Shown: positions 1 to 8,476, numbered from the stretch's first letter. The stretch is DNA of 64,000 bases from Streptomyces sp. NBC_01224 (GCF_036002945.1 NZ_CP108529.1:6071001-6135000), one strand, 5' to 3'. The notes: generated from the sequence alone by a model not told the origin. Numbers and translations: made by a program.

Positions 1-812
1 TTCCGGCGGGCACGCTCCTGGTGGCCGGGATGACGGACGGGTGCGCGGCGCAGATCGCCTCCGGTTCGCTCACCGTGGGCTCCTGGAATTCGGTGCTCGG
101 TACGACGCTGGTGCTGAAGGGGGTCACCTCGTCTCCGGTCGTGGACCGGGCCGGGGTGGTCTACAACCACCGTGCTCCGGACGGCCGCTGGCTGCCGGGC
201 GGCGCCTCGGGGGTCGGCGGCGGGGTGCTGGCCGCCGGCTTCCCGGACGTGGACCCGATTCGCATGGACGCGCTGGCCCGCGAGCACGAGCCGGCGCGCG
301 TGGTGGCGTATCCGCTGGTGGCGAGGGGGGAGCGCTTCCCCTTCGTGGCGCCGGAGGCCACCGGGTTCCTGCTTGGCGAGCCCGCCTCCGACGCCGACCA
401 CTGGCTGGCCCTGCTGACCGGGGTGGGCCTGGTCGAACGGCTCTGCTTCGACTACCTCGACCTGCTCGGCGCCCAGCAGTACGACCGGCTCACCTTCACC
501 GGCGGCGCGGCCCGCAGCGGCTACTGGAGCCGGCTGCGCGCCGACATCCTGGGCCGGTCCGTGTACATCCCGCAGTACAGCGAACCCGCACTCGGCATGG
601 CGATCCTCGCCGCGTACGGGGCGGGGACCGGGACCAGCCTGATCAGGACAGCGGGTGCGATGGTGCGGCTGCGGCACGTGCTGCACCCGCACCCGGTGCG
701 TACCGCGTGGTACACCGAGTCGTACCTCACGCTGGTGGACGAACTGGAGCGACGCGGCTGGCTCCCCGGCCCGGTCGCCGCCCACGCCCGTACCCGAACG
801 GAGAAACCATGA
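1..812 (+). CDS. FGGY-family carbohydrate kinase, C-terminal part (5' truncated by window)
   Basis: The reading frame is open from the first base, so only the last ~270 residues are present. They match the C-terminal (FGGY_C) lobe of xylulokinase/glycerol-kinase-like enzymes, which phosphorylate a sugar or polyol with ATP. The segment GMTDGCAAQIASG opens the lobe, and the glycine-rich GGAARSGYW is followed by a 'LGRSVYIPQYSEPALGMA' element, the usual adenosine-binding and FGGY signature-2 region. The substrate cannot be named from this half. The stop codon overlaps the ATG of the next gene (ATGA), so the two are translationally coupled. A GTG at 21 is an internal codon, not the true start. 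Confidence 0.85.
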   Translation, partial: PAGTLLVAGMTDGCAAQIASGSLTVGSWNSVLGTTLVLKGVTSSPVVDRAGVVYNHRAPDGRWLPGGASGVGGGVLAAGFPDVDPIRMDALAREHEPARVVAYPLVARGERFPFVAPEATGFLLGEPASDADHWLALLTGVGLVERLCFDYLDLLGAQQYDRLTFTGGAARSGYWSRLRADILGRSVYIPQYSEPALGMAILAAYGAGTGTSLIRTAGAMVRLRHVLHPHPVRTAWYTESYLTLVDELERRGWLPGPVAAHARTRTEKP

Positions 813-1444
813 CCGCCCGTCCCAGCGCCACCCTGCTGCTCGCCCGCCACGGTCAGACCGTCTGGCACGCGGAGAACCGCTACGCCGGGGTCAGTGACAT
901 CGCCCTCACGGACGAAGGACGCCGCCAGGCCGGGCAGCTGGGCGAGTGGGCGGCCCGGCACCCCGTCGACGCGATCTGGACGTCGACGCTCACGCGCGCG
1001 ATCGAGACGGCAGAGCCCGCATGCTGGGCGCTCGGTCTCGTCCCCCGGCGCGAACACGACCTGCGCGAATGCGATTTCGGTGAGGTGGAGGGGCGCACCC
1101 TGGCGGAGTTCGCGGCCGAGCACCCGGAGCGGGCCCGGGAGTACCGCGCAGACCCGGTGACCCACCCCTTCCCCGGTGCCGAGGACCCCCGGTCGGCGGC
1201 GGCCCGGGGGGCGATGGCGCTGCGCCGGATCGCGGACGGGCACCCGGGGCAGCGGGTGCTGGTCGTCGCGCACAACACACTGCTGCGGCTCGTGCTGTGC
1301 GAACTGCTGTCGATTCCGCTGGGCGCCTACCGCCGGGTCTTCCCGCGGCTGCAGAACGTAGCGGTGAGCGAGCTGCGGATCGGGGAGGAGGGCGGTGCGC
1401 TGCTCTCCCTCAATGTGCCGTGCACACCGGACGTCAGCCCTTGA
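809..1444 (+). CDS. histidine phosphatase family protein (phosphoglycerate-mutase-like)
   Basis: This 211-residue protein has the RHG signature (LARHGQT, residues 12-18) carrying the phospho-accepting histidine. Other catalytic elements are the arginine in 'STLTRAIETA', the acid in 'LRECDFGEVEG' and the second histidine in 'VVAHNTLLR' near residue 155. It is about the usual length for the cobC/PhoE-type branch. It starts at the ATG overlapping the kinase stop, so it probably acts in the same sugar pathway, for example on a sugar-phosphate product; that is inference from coupling. Its 3' end overlaps the convergent permease gene by 11 bp. Confidence 0.85.
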   Translation: MTARPSATLLLARHGQTVWHAENRYAGVSDIALTDEGRRQAGQLGEWAARHPVDAIWTSTLTRAIETAEPACWALGLVPRREHDLRECDFGEVEGRTLAEFAAEHPERAREYRADPVTHPFPGAEDPRSAAARGAMALRRIADGHPGQRVLVVAHNTLLRLVLCELLSIPLGAYRRVFPRLQNVAVSELRIGEEGGALLSLNVPCTPDVSP

Positions 1445-2852
1445 CGGCCACGGACCGCCGCTGCCGTACGACACCGATGGCCGCCAGTACGGCGGTCAGG
1501 GCGCCGGACGCCACCAACTGGTCACGGGTGTCCGGCTCGCGCAGCATCAGGACGAAGATGCCGAGCATGGCCAGGAGCGCCACCACCGTCAGGACCGGGA
1601 AGAGCCACATCCGTACGACGAGCTTCTCCGGGGCCTCGCGCTCCAGCCGGTCGCGAAGGATCACCTGGGAGAGGGCGATGAAGATCCAGACGACGAGGAT
1701 CACCGCGCCGATCATGTTGAGCAGCCACGGGAAGACGTCGTCGGGGCGCCAGTAGCTGAGCAGCACGCACAGGAAGCCGAACACGGACGAGACCAGGACG
1801 GCCGTGCGCGGGACGCCCGAGGAGATCCTGCCGAGCCGCTTCGGGCCCTGGCCACGGGCGACCAGCGAACAGGCCATGCGCGAGGCGCCGTAGATGTTGG
1901 CGTTCATCGCCGAGAGCAGAGCGACCAGGATGACCACGTTCATGATCTCCGCGGCGCCGGTGATGCCGAGGTGGTCCAGGGCCGCGTAGAACGGGCCGAC
2001 CTCCACGACCTTCGGGTCGTTCCACGGGACCAGCGTGACGACGACCGCCATCGAGCCGACGTAGAAGAGCGCGATCCGCCACATCGCCGTCCGCACGGCC
2101 TTGGCGACACCCTGCACCGGGTTCTCGGACTCGGCCGCTGCGATGGTGACGGTCTCCAGACCGCCGTACGCGAAGACGGAGGCGAGCAGTCCGATCACCA
2201 GGCCCTCGGCGCCGTTCGGCATGAAGCCGCCATCTCCCTTGAGGTTGGTGGTGCCGGGGGCGTCCGTACCGGGCAGTACACCGAGGATCGCCAGCACACC
2301 CAGGACCAGGAAGAGCGTGATCGCCACGACCTTGAGGGCTGCGAACCAGAACTCGAACTCGCCGAACTTCTCCACCGAGGCCAGGTTCGTGCCCAGGAAG
2401 ACCACCATGAACAGCGCGACCCAGGCCCACTCCGGCGTACCGGGCAGCCAGCCGGTGACGATCTTCGCCGCGCCGATGCCTTCCAGGCCGACGGCGACAC
2501 AGAGCAGCACCCAGAACGCCCAGCCCACGGTGAACCCCGCCCACGGCCCTATCGCCCGCTCCGCATGGACGGAGAAGGAACCGGAGGCCGGGTTCGCGGC
2601 CGACATCTCGCCGAGCATCCGCATCACGAGCATGACCAGCAGCCCGGAGACGGCGTACGCGATGATGATCGACGGGCCGGCGGCGGCGATACCCGCGCCC
2701 GAGCCGACGAAGAGTCCGGCGCCGATGACACCGCCGAGGGCGATCATCGAAAGATGGCGCTGCTTGAGCCCGTGGGTGAGCGCCGAATCGGTCTTGGCGT
2801 CGGAGACGGCGACCGGGGAACCGGTGGGGGGAGACGCGGAATTCCGAGACAT
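1434..2852 (-). CDS. APC-superfamily amino acid permease
   Basis: This 472-residue polytopic membrane protein (about 12 hydrophobic segments) is of the amino acid-polyamine-organocation family, GabP/AnsP/ProY-like. Hallmarks are the first-helix GVIGAGLFVGSG after 'LKQRHLSMIALG', 'MRMLGEM' in helix 2, and the 'GEFEFWFAALKVVAI' segment typical of the AAT subfamily. I start it at the MSRNS methionine; an in-frame methionine 19 codons upstream has no better ribosome-binding site and adds a non-conserved tail. It is a paralogue of the permease at 5291-6763 (shared GEFEFWFA, ESENP and PEKLVVRMWLFP segments). The substrate is not determinable; GABA, proline or an aromatic amino acid would fit. Confidence 0.88.
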   Translation of the reverse strand: MSRNSASPPTGSPVAVSDAKTDSALTHGLKQRHLSMIALGGVIGAGLFVGSGAGIAAAGPSIIIAYAVSGLLVMLVMRMLGEMSAANPASGSFSVHAERAIGPWAGFTVGWAFWVLLCVAVGLEGIGAAKIVTGWLPGTPEWAWVALFMVVFLGTNLASVEKFGEFEFWFAALKVVAITLFLVLGVLAILGVLPGTDAPGTTNLKGDGGFMPNGAEGLVIGLLASVFAYGGLETVTIAAAESENPVQGVAKAVRTAMWRIALFYVGSMAVVVTLVPWNDPKVVEVGPFYAALDHLGITGAAEIMNVVILVALLSAMNANIYGASRMACSLVARGQGPKRLGRISSGVPRTAVLVSSVFGFLCVLLSYWRPDDVFPWLLNMIGAVILVVWIFIALSQVILRDRLEREAPEKLVVRMWLFPVLTVVALLAMLGIFVLMLREPDTRDQLVASGALTAVLAAIGVVRQRRSVAVKG

Positions 2853-3267
2853 GGACAAGCTCTGTTCGGTAGTGAGACGTGGGGGGACGTGCGCGCACAG
2901 TCTGAGCACGCGCCCCGTTCACAGGGAACCGCTGTCCGCTATACGGGCGCGATGCTCACACAAGGTGCGCACCCGGGCACGGGACGACGGCCGGTGCGGT
3001 CGCCGGCCGGACCTGGGCGGTTCCAGGACGGTTTTGGCAGGAACCTACAGTCTCTCCCGCCGGTCTCTCCCGGCAAAATATGAGCCGATCCGCACCCAGC
3101 TCAGTGACGAGCATCACGCCATCACGTGATTGTGCAAGCCCTTTTGTGCGAACCCCACCAATGCCTCAACCACCGCTTTGTGGGCCACTGATGGTGATCG
3201 AGCGTTAACCCTTGGGCTAACGTCAGCCTCAGTCTGTCCCCACCTGCCCTCACCCCGCGGAGTCCCG
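2853..3267. promoter_or_regulatory. 415-nt divergent intergenic region between permease and bioY
   Basis: No gene is seen here. On the minus strand a TAGGTT -10-like box (3047-3042) lies just downstream of two direct GTCTCTCCC elements (plus-strand 3050-3058 and 3063-3071, 13-bp period) that would cover the permease -35 region. On the plus strand an 18-bp imperfect palindrome (3204-3221) lies 46 bp before bioY. The boxes are read by eye; the regulators are unknown. Confidence 0.4.
3204..3221 (+). promoter_or_regulatory. 18-bp imperfect palindrome upstream of bioY, candidate operator
   Basis: The sequence GTTAACCC-TT-GGGCTAAC is a dyad with one mismatch pair, placed 46 bp before the bioY ATG, where a repressor would block transcription. 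Biotin genes in actinobacteria are commonly repressed by TetR-type BioQ, whose known sites are also GTTA-ended dyads. The assignment to BioQ is inference only. Confidence 0.4.
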
Positions 3268-3864
3268 ATGAGCACTGCTGCCGCCGCCCCTGCCCGTACC
3301 GGAGCGGTCCTCGCCGACCTGCTGCCCGCCGCCAGGCACCGTTACGCCGTCGACACGGCCCTGGTCCTCGGTGGCGCCGCGCTCACCGGTATCGCCGCCC
3401 AGATCGCCGTCCCGGTCCCCGGCTCCCCGGTCCCGGTCACCGGCCAGACGTTCGCCGCGCTCCTCGTCGGCACCGCGCTGGGCGCCCGCCGCGGCTTCCT
3501 CTCCCTCGCCGTGTACGCGCTCGTCGGCATGGCGGGCGTGCCGTGGTTCGCGGGCGGCAGCTCCGGTGCGGGCGGCGCCTCGTTCGGCTACGTCCTCGGC
3601 ATGCTGCTCGCCGCCACCGTGGTCGGCGGCCTCGCCCGCCGCGGCGGCGACCGCTCCGTGCTGCGCACCGCGGGCACGATGGTGGTCGGCTCCGCGATCA
3701 TCTACGCGGTCGGCGTCCCTTACCTGGCCCTGTCCACCGGCATGTCGGCGAGCGCCGCGATCGCGGCCGGCCTGGTGCCGTTCCTGCTCGGCGACGCGCT
3801 GAAGGCGGCGCTGGCGATGGGCGCGCTGCCCGCTTCCTGGAAGCTCATCGGCCGTCGCGGCTGA
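3268..3864 (+). CDS. bioY: biotin transporter BioY (ECF substrate-binding subunit)
   Basis: This 198-residue membrane protein has six or so hydrophobic segments and the BioY hallmark 'PVPVTGQTFAALLVGTALG' near residues 50-70, followed by 'GMAGVPWFAGG' and the terminal 'FLLGDALKAALA'. It is the S-component that binds biotin. In many bacteria it works with EcfA/EcfT energy modules, which are absent here, so it either uses a shared ECF module encoded elsewhere or works alone. I start at the ATG preceded by GCGGAG; upstream in-frame codons cross the palindrome and look non-coding. The 3' end overlaps the convergent FAD-oxidase gene by 20 bp. Confidence 0.9.
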   Translation: MSTAAAAPARTGAVLADLLPAARHRYAVDTALVLGGAALTGIAAQIAVPVPGSPVPVTGQTFAALLVGTALGARRGFLSLAVYALVGMAGVPWFAGGSSGAGGASFGYVLGMLLAATVVGGLARRGGDRSVLRTAGTMVVGSAIIYAVGVPYLALSTGMSASAAIAAGLVPFLLGDALKAALAMGALPASWKLIGRRG

Positions 3865-5218
3865 TGCCGTAGCTCCCTCCGAAGAGGCTCGCCGGGTCGT
3901 GACGCGACACCAGACCGGCGAGCCTCTTCTGTGTCCGCGCGTCGTGGAAGCCGTCGGTGCGGTCCCCGCCGCCGAAGGAGAAGTTCAGTGAACGGCCCAG
4001 GGCGAGCGGGGCGAGCACAGCGGCCACCTGCGCGTAAAGGGCCCGTACCGATGCCACATCCGTGCCGTCGAGCGGCGACAGCAGCCGCAGCAGGAACCCG
4101 GCCTCGCGGTAGGGCACCGCGTTGTCGACGGCTGGCCGTACGGCCAGCGCGCCGCCCAGGTGGTTGAGCTGGACCACGGTCATCATCGGCGCCTTCGGCC
4201 CGGTCAGCTCCAGCGTGCGCACGGCACGCTCCGCGTCCAGATCGCCGAGCACCACGCTGTCGCCGTAGTAGGCGTGCGGGAACGACGGATCGCTGTGAAT
4301 GGTGTGGCTGTCGGTGTACGGCATCTCCCGCAGCGAGTCCGCGAGCGCGGGCCCGATCGCCCGAAGCGGCGCGACCAGCCGCTCGCCCTCCGCCGCGCTG
4401 CCGGTGTACGCGACCCGCACCGAGATCACATACCGGCCGCGCATCGGCTCCGGCATCCGCGGGACGTCGGGGAACCGCAGGGCGGACAGCGATGACGTCA
4501 GTGCGTCGGGGACGGTACGGGTCCACTCCAGATAGCGGTGGATCACCTCGGAGGCCGTCACGCCGTCCCGTTCCCCGGCTCCATCGCCTCCGTCTCCGTC
4601 GAAGGCGATGGAGCCGCCGTACAGCCGCGCGGCCGCGACCAGCCCGATCTCCATTCCGGTCACGACACCGAGCCGGTGCCCGCCGCCGCGCAGCGCCCAG
4701 AAGAGATCGGGCTCGCTGTCCGGGGAGGCATGGCGCAGTACGCCGTCGGCGGTCACCACGTCGAGTGCGCGCACATGGTCGGCGGCGTACCCGAACTCCC
4801 TGGCCAGTACGCCCAGACCGCCGCCGAGGGTGTAGGAGACGGCGCCGACACCCGGGGAGGAGCCGTTCAGCGGGGCGAGTCCGTGGGGCGCGGCGGCCTC
4901 GATGACCCGGCCCCAGGTGACGCCCGCGCCGATCCGGGCGGTGCGGTGCACCGGGTCGACCTCGACGGAGTCCATCCGGCGGGTGCTGATCAGTACCCCG
5001 CCCTCGACGGCCCCGGGCAGCCCGTGGCCGGTGGCGTGGACGTGGACCGGGAGGCCGCGCCCGGCGGCGTCGGCCACGGCGGTCCGTACGTCATCGGCGT
5101 GGGCGGCCTCGACGACGAGGTCGGGACGGATGGCGAAACCGGTCTGAAAGCCGGTCTCGAAATCGGCCGGGACATCGGCAGGGGCCTGGGCAGGGACCTG
5201 GGCAGGGGCGGAAGACAT
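3845..5218 (-). CDS. FAD-binding oxidase, berberine-bridge (BBE)/PCMH type
   Basis: This 457-residue flavoprotein has an FAD-binding PCMH domain at about residues 40-210: 'PVHVHATGHG' holds the histidine expected to bind FAD covalently, and 'LNGSSPGVGAVSYTLGGG' is the pyrophosphate loop. A substrate domain and the C-terminal BBE segment (FGGGDRTDGF...) follow. Such enzymes oxidise alcohols or amines with O2; no substrate can be assigned. There is no signal peptide, so it is cytoplasmic. I choose the start MSSAPAQ because GGAGAG lies 7 nt upstream; a longer form starting at 5284 would run through a 13-bp hairpin. It lies 72 nt downstream of the permease at 5291-6763 on the same strand and may share its transcript, which suggests uptake plus oxidation of one amine-type compound (inference). 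Confidence 0.82.
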   Translation of the reverse strand: MSSAPAQVPAQAPADVPADFETGFQTGFAIRPDLVVEAAHADDVRTAVADAAGRGLPVHVHATGHGLPGAVEGGVLISTRRMDSVEVDPVHRTARIGAGVTWGRVIEAAAPHGLAPLNGSSPGVGAVSYTLGGGLGVLAREFGYAADHVRALDVVTADGVLRHASPDSEPDLFWALRGGGHRLGVVTGMEIGLVAAARLYGGSIAFDGDGGDGAGERDGVTASEVIHRYLEWTRTVPDALTSSLSALRFPDVPRMPEPMRGRYVISVRVAYTGSAAEGERLVAPLRAIGPALADSLREMPYTDSHTIHSDPSFPHAYYGDSVVLGDLDAERAVRTLELTGPKAPMMTVVQLNHLGGALAVRPAVDNAVPYREAGFLLRLLSPLDGTDVASVRALYAQVAAVLAPLALGRSLNFSFGGGDRTDGFHDARTQKRLAGLVSRHDPASLFGGSYGISRDGR

Positions 5219-5220
5219 GA

Positions 5221-5268
5221 GAAGGCTCTCCGTTCGCTCGCTCGGTGGCGTTGCGACGGAGAGCCTTC
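5221..5268 (-). promoter_or_regulatory. perfect 13-bp hairpin covering the FAD-oxidase ribosome-binding site
   Basis: Arms GAAGGCTCTCCGT (5221-5233) and ACGGAGAGCCTTC (5256-5268) are perfect inverted repeats with a 22-nt loop. On the minus-strand mRNA the downstream arm contains the GGAGAG Shine-Dalgarno and ends 2 nt before the ATG at 5218, so folding would hide the ribosome-binding site. No U-tract follows, which argues against a simple terminator. Confidence 0.6.
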
Positions 5269-5290
5269 CCGGTAAACCTGACATCGGCCG

Positions 5291-6763
5291 TCAGGTATTG
5301 CTGGGAGTTTCCACAGCGGTGCGGTTCTTGCGGTTCCGGACCTCACGGACCAGCGAGATCGCCACCACAATGGCCGCGACGAGCAGCGAGAGCAGCACCT
5401 GCTCGCGTCCGCTGTCGTCGGTCAGCATGTAGACGAGGACGAACGAGATCATCGCGATGGTCGCCCAGGTGAGGTACGGGAAGAGCCACATCCGTACGAC
5501 CAGTTTCTCCGGCTGCTCGCGCAGGATGATGCCCCGCATCCGCAGCTGGGTGAAGCAGATGACCAGCCAGACGAAGAGGGCGACCGCACCGGAGGAGTTC
5601 AGCAGGAACTGGAAGACGGTGTCGGGCCACTGGTAGTTGAAGAACACGGCGACGAAGCCGAAGACGACGGAGGACAGGATCGCCGCCTGCGGCACGCCCC
5701 GCTTGTTCGTCCGGGCGAACGCCTTCGGCGCGTCCCCGCGGCCGCCGAGCGAGAAGGCCATCCGTGAGGCGGTGTAGAGGCCGGAGTTGAGGCAGGACAG
5801 CACGGCCGTCAGCACGATGACGTCCATCACCTGACCGGCGTGCGGAATGCCGATGGAGTTGAGGGCGGCCACGTAGCTGCCCTCCTTCAGGATCGAGGCG
5901 TCGTTCCACGGCAGCAGAGTCAGCACGATGAAGATCGAGCCCAGGTAGAAGACGGCGATCCGCCAGATCACGCTGTTGGTGGCCTTCTGGACGGCGCGCT
6001 GCGGGTTCTCGGACTCGCCGGCGGCGAGGGTGACGATCTCGCTGCCCATGAAGGAGAAGACGACCATCAGCACACCGGTGAGGATGGCGCCGGGTCCCTT
6101 GGGGAAGAACCCGCCGGAGTCGGTGAGATGCGCGAGCCCCGAGCCGGGGTTGTCCGAGCCGGGCAGCAGCCCGAAGACGGCGAGCAGTCCGACGATCACG
6201 AACGCACCGATCGCCACGACCTTGATCCCGGCGAACCAGAACTCGAACTCGCCGTACGACCCGACCGAGACCAGGTTCGTCGCGGTCAGTACGACCATCA
6301 CGATCAGCGCCCACGCCCACTGCGGGACGCCCGGCACCCAGCCCTCCAGGATCTTGGCACCCGCCGTGGCTTCGACGGCGAGCACCACGACCCAGAAGAA
6401 CCAGTACAGCCAGCCGATCGAGAAGCCGGCCCAGCGGCCCAGCGCCTGGTCGGCGTAGGCGGAGAAGGAGCCCGAGCTGGGGCGGGCGGCCGCCATCTCG
6501 CCGAGCATCCGCATCACGAAGACGACCATCAGGCCGACCAGCGCGTACGACAGGAGGATGGCCGGTCCCGCGGCGGCTATGCCTGCGCCGGAGCCGACGA
6601 AGAGGCCCGCGCCGATGACACCGCCGATGGCGATCATCGAGAGATGGCGGTTCTTGAGGCCTGCCTGGAGACCGTCGGAGGAGCCCGGTGCGTCCGGTCC
6701 GTTCGACCGGTCCGGCTTGCCGGGCTGGTGGCCCGGCCCGGCCAGAGTCGTCTGCGACGTCAT
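5291..6763 (-). CDS. APC-superfamily amino acid permease (GabP-like)
   Basis: This 490-residue, 12-helix permease has the same signatures as the permease at 1434-2852: 'GVIGAGLFVGSGAGIAAAGP', 'MRMLGEMAAARPSSGSFS', 'GEFEFWFAGIKVVAIGAF' and 'GESENPQRAV'. The 'FMGSEIVTLAAGESENP' stretch is close to GABA permeases, so GABA or a related amine is the best guess. It is the first gene of a probable two-gene transcript with the FAD oxidase downstream. The N-terminal ~30 residues are hydrophilic and variable. A 268-nt gap separates it from the divergent rpiB. Confidence 0.88.
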   Translation of the reverse strand: MTSQTTLAGPGHQPGKPDRSNGPDAPGSSDGLQAGLKNRHLSMIAIGGVIGAGLFVGSGAGIAAAGPAILLSYALVGLMVVFVMRMLGEMAAARPSSGSFSAYADQALGRWAGFSIGWLYWFFWVVVLAVEATAGAKILEGWVPGVPQWAWALIVMVVLTATNLVSVGSYGEFEFWFAGIKVVAIGAFVIVGLLAVFGLLPGSDNPGSGLAHLTDSGGFFPKGPGAILTGVLMVVFSFMGSEIVTLAAGESENPQRAVQKATNSVIWRIAVFYLGSIFIVLTLLPWNDASILKEGSYVAALNSIGIPHAGQVMDVIVLTAVLSCLNSGLYTASRMAFSLGGRGDAPKAFARTNKRGVPQAAILSSVVFGFVAVFFNYQWPDTVFQFLLNSSGAVALFVWLVICFTQLRMRGIILREQPEKLVVRMWLFPYLTWATIAMISFVLVYMLTDDSGREQVLLSLLVAAIVVAISLVREVRNRKNRTAVETPSNT

Positions 6764-7031
6764 GGATCGAATCCTTACGTTTTCGGATCACGCGATGCGT
6801 GCCCAGCCGCCGAAGTGGGGTGCGGCAGCAAGTGATGCATTGAAGCCCGCCGAACCGTGAAAGCGGAACCCCTTCTTCCGAATCTGCCCGAGTGGCGTTG
6901 CCCACACGGGGCCCGCACATGGATCCCGCACGCGGCTTCCGCCGCCGGGTCCGGTCGGTCCGGGCGGACCCGGCCGGAGGGTCCCGACCCCGATGGCGCT
7001 TACCCGGCGATGCTCGTGCCACACTCGGAAC

Positions 7032-7520
7032 ATGCGCGTGTACCTCGGCTCGGACCATGCCGGCTATGAACTCAAGAACCACCTCGTCGAGTGGCTCACG
7101 GCCCAGGGCCACGAGGCCGTCGACTGTGGCCCACACATCTACGACGCCCAGGACGACTACCCGCCGTTCTGCCTGCGTGCCGCCGAGAAGACGGCCGCGG
7201 ACCCGGACAGCCTCGGCATCGTGATCGGCGGCTCCGGCAACGGCGAGCAGATCGCCGCCAACAAGGTCAAGGGCGTGCGTGCCGCACTCGCCTGGAGCGA
7301 GCAGACCGCCGCGCTCGGCCGTGAGCACAACAACGCCAATGTGGTCGCCATCGGTGGCCGGATGCACTCGGTGGAGGAGTCCACCAAGTTCGTCGAGATC
7401 TTCCTCGCCACTCCGTACTCGGGCGAGGCGCGTCACACCCGCCGCATCGAGATGCTGACGGCGTACGAGACGACCGGCGAGCTCCCCCCGATCCCGGCCC
7501 ACCACCCGAAGCAGGGCTGA
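7032..7520 (+). CDS. rpiB: ribose-5-phosphate isomerase B
   Basis: The 162-residue RpiB interconverts ribose-5-phosphate and ribulose-5-phosphate in the pentose phosphate pathway. Residues 6-15 (LGSDHAGYEL) form the phosphate/substrate site. 'GGSGNGEQIAANKVKG' is the form known from Mycobacterium tuberculosis, where the glutamate replaces the E. coli cysteine as catalytic base. 'REHNNANVVAIGGR' completes the second subunit's site. The start is the MRVYLG methionine; a CACACT box ends 6 nt before it, so the mRNA may be leaderless. A strong hairpin follows the stop. Confidence 0.93.
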   Translation: MRVYLGSDHAGYELKNHLVEWLTAQGHEAVDCGPHIYDAQDDYPPFCLRAAEKTAADPDSLGIVIGGSGNGEQIAANKVKGVRAALAWSEQTAALGREHNNANVVAIGGRMHSVEESTKFVEIFLATPYSGEARHTRRIEMLTAYETTGELPPIPAHHPKQG

Positions 7521-7533
7521 CCGGCCTCCACCC

Positions 7534-7562
7534 CTGTGCCGCCGGTGTTCCCGGCGGCACAG
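7534..7562 (+). terminator. hairpin terminator after rpiB
   Basis: Arms CTGTGCCGCCGG (7534-7545) and CCGGCGGCACAG (7551-7562) are perfect, with a 5-nt loop, followed by TCATTTCC. It begins 14 nt after the rpiB stop. Confidence 0.75.
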
Positions 7563-7619
7563 TCATTTCCCCGCGTCACCCGTCGCCACGTCCCCACGTC
7601 ACCGAGGAGAGTCGCCGCC

Positions 7620-8429
7620 GTGCCCGAGGGACACACGATCCACCGCCTCGCGGCGGACCACCGGGACAGGTTCGCCGGGCGTCCGGTGCGGGTGAGCAGC
7701 CCGCAGGGCAAGTTCTCCGACAGCGCCGCGCTGCTGGACGGCCGCACGTTCACCGGCGTCGACGCCCACGGCAAGCACCTCTTCCTCGGTTTCGAGGACG
7801 CCGGCTGGGTCCACATCCACCTGGGCCTCTTCGGCAAGCTCGGCTTCGGTACGACCCCGGCCCCGCCGCCCACCGACACCGTCCGGCTGCGCCTGGTGAC
7901 CGACGGCCACCACGCGGATCTGCGCGGCCCCACCACGTGCGCGCTGATCACCGACCCCGAGAAGCGCGCGATACACGACCGCCTAGGCCCGGACCCGCTG
8001 CGGACCGACGAGGACGGCGAGCGGGCCTGGCGGCGGATCTCCCGCAGCCGTATCACCGTCGCGGCCCTGTTGATGGACCAGAAGGTCATCGCGGGGGTCG
8101 GCAACGTGTACCGCGCGGAGGTGCTGTTCCGGCACGGGATCGACCCGTACCGCCTGGGCCGGGACCTCACGCGGGCGGAGTGGGACGCGGTCTGGGCCGA
8201 CCTGGTGGTGCTGATGCGCGAGGGCGTACGGAACAACCGGATCGACACGGTCCGCCCCGAGCACATGCCGGAGGCGATGGGGCGTCTGCCGCGCGTCGAC
8301 GACCACGGCGGCGAGGTGTACGTGTACCGCAGGGCCCGGCAGGCCTGCCACATCTGCGGCGGCGAGATCCGCACCGCCGACCTCGCCGCCCGCAACCTCT
8401 TCTGGTGCCCGGGCTGCCAGCGCGCTTAG
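7620..8429 (+). CDS. nei: endonuclease VIII-like DNA glycosylase/AP lyase (Nei2 type)
   Basis: This 269-residue Fpg/Nei-family enzyme excises oxidised bases and cleaves abasic sites. After the start codon the sequence is PEGHTIHR: the exposed N-terminal proline is the nucleophile and the glutamate the acid, and PEGHT (not PELPE) marks the Nei2 branch. The helix-two-turn-helix region ('LLMDQKVIAGVGNVYRAEVLF') follows at about residues 140-165. The C-terminal zinc finger has CHIC...CPGC near residues 243-266, so all four ligands are present. GTG is chosen as the start because the catalytic proline must be residue 2; an ACCGAGGAG Shine-Dalgarno precedes it. It is separated from rpiB by the terminator. 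Confidence 0.92.
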   Translation: MPEGHTIHRLAADHRDRFAGRPVRVSSPQGKFSDSAALLDGRTFTGVDAHGKHLFLGFEDAGWVHIHLGLFGKLGFGTTPAPPPTDTVRLRLVTDGHHADLRGPTTCALITDPEKRAIHDRLGPDPLRTDEDGERAWRRISRSRITVAALLMDQKVIAGVGNVYRAEVLFRHGIDPYRLGRDLTRAEWDAVWADLVVLMREGVRNNRIDTVRPEHMPEAMGRLPRVDDHGGEVYVYRRARQACHICGGEIRTADLAARNLFWCPGCQRA

Positions 8430-8439
8430 CGCGGCAGAT

Positions 8440-8476
8440 CCCGGCCCGTCCGGCGTCTGAGGACAAAACGGCCGGG
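8440..8476. repeat. short intergenic repeat of the Streptomyces CCCGTCCGGCG...GAGGAC type, hairpin-forming
   Basis: The core CCCGTCCGGCGTCTGAGGAC closely resembles a short element that I recall recurring between genes in many Streptomyces genomes. It is flanked by CCCGGCC (8440-8446) and GGCCGGG (8470-8476), which pair. It lies between the convergent nei and acetyltransferase genes, a place where it could act as a bidirectional terminator. Confidence 0.5.
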
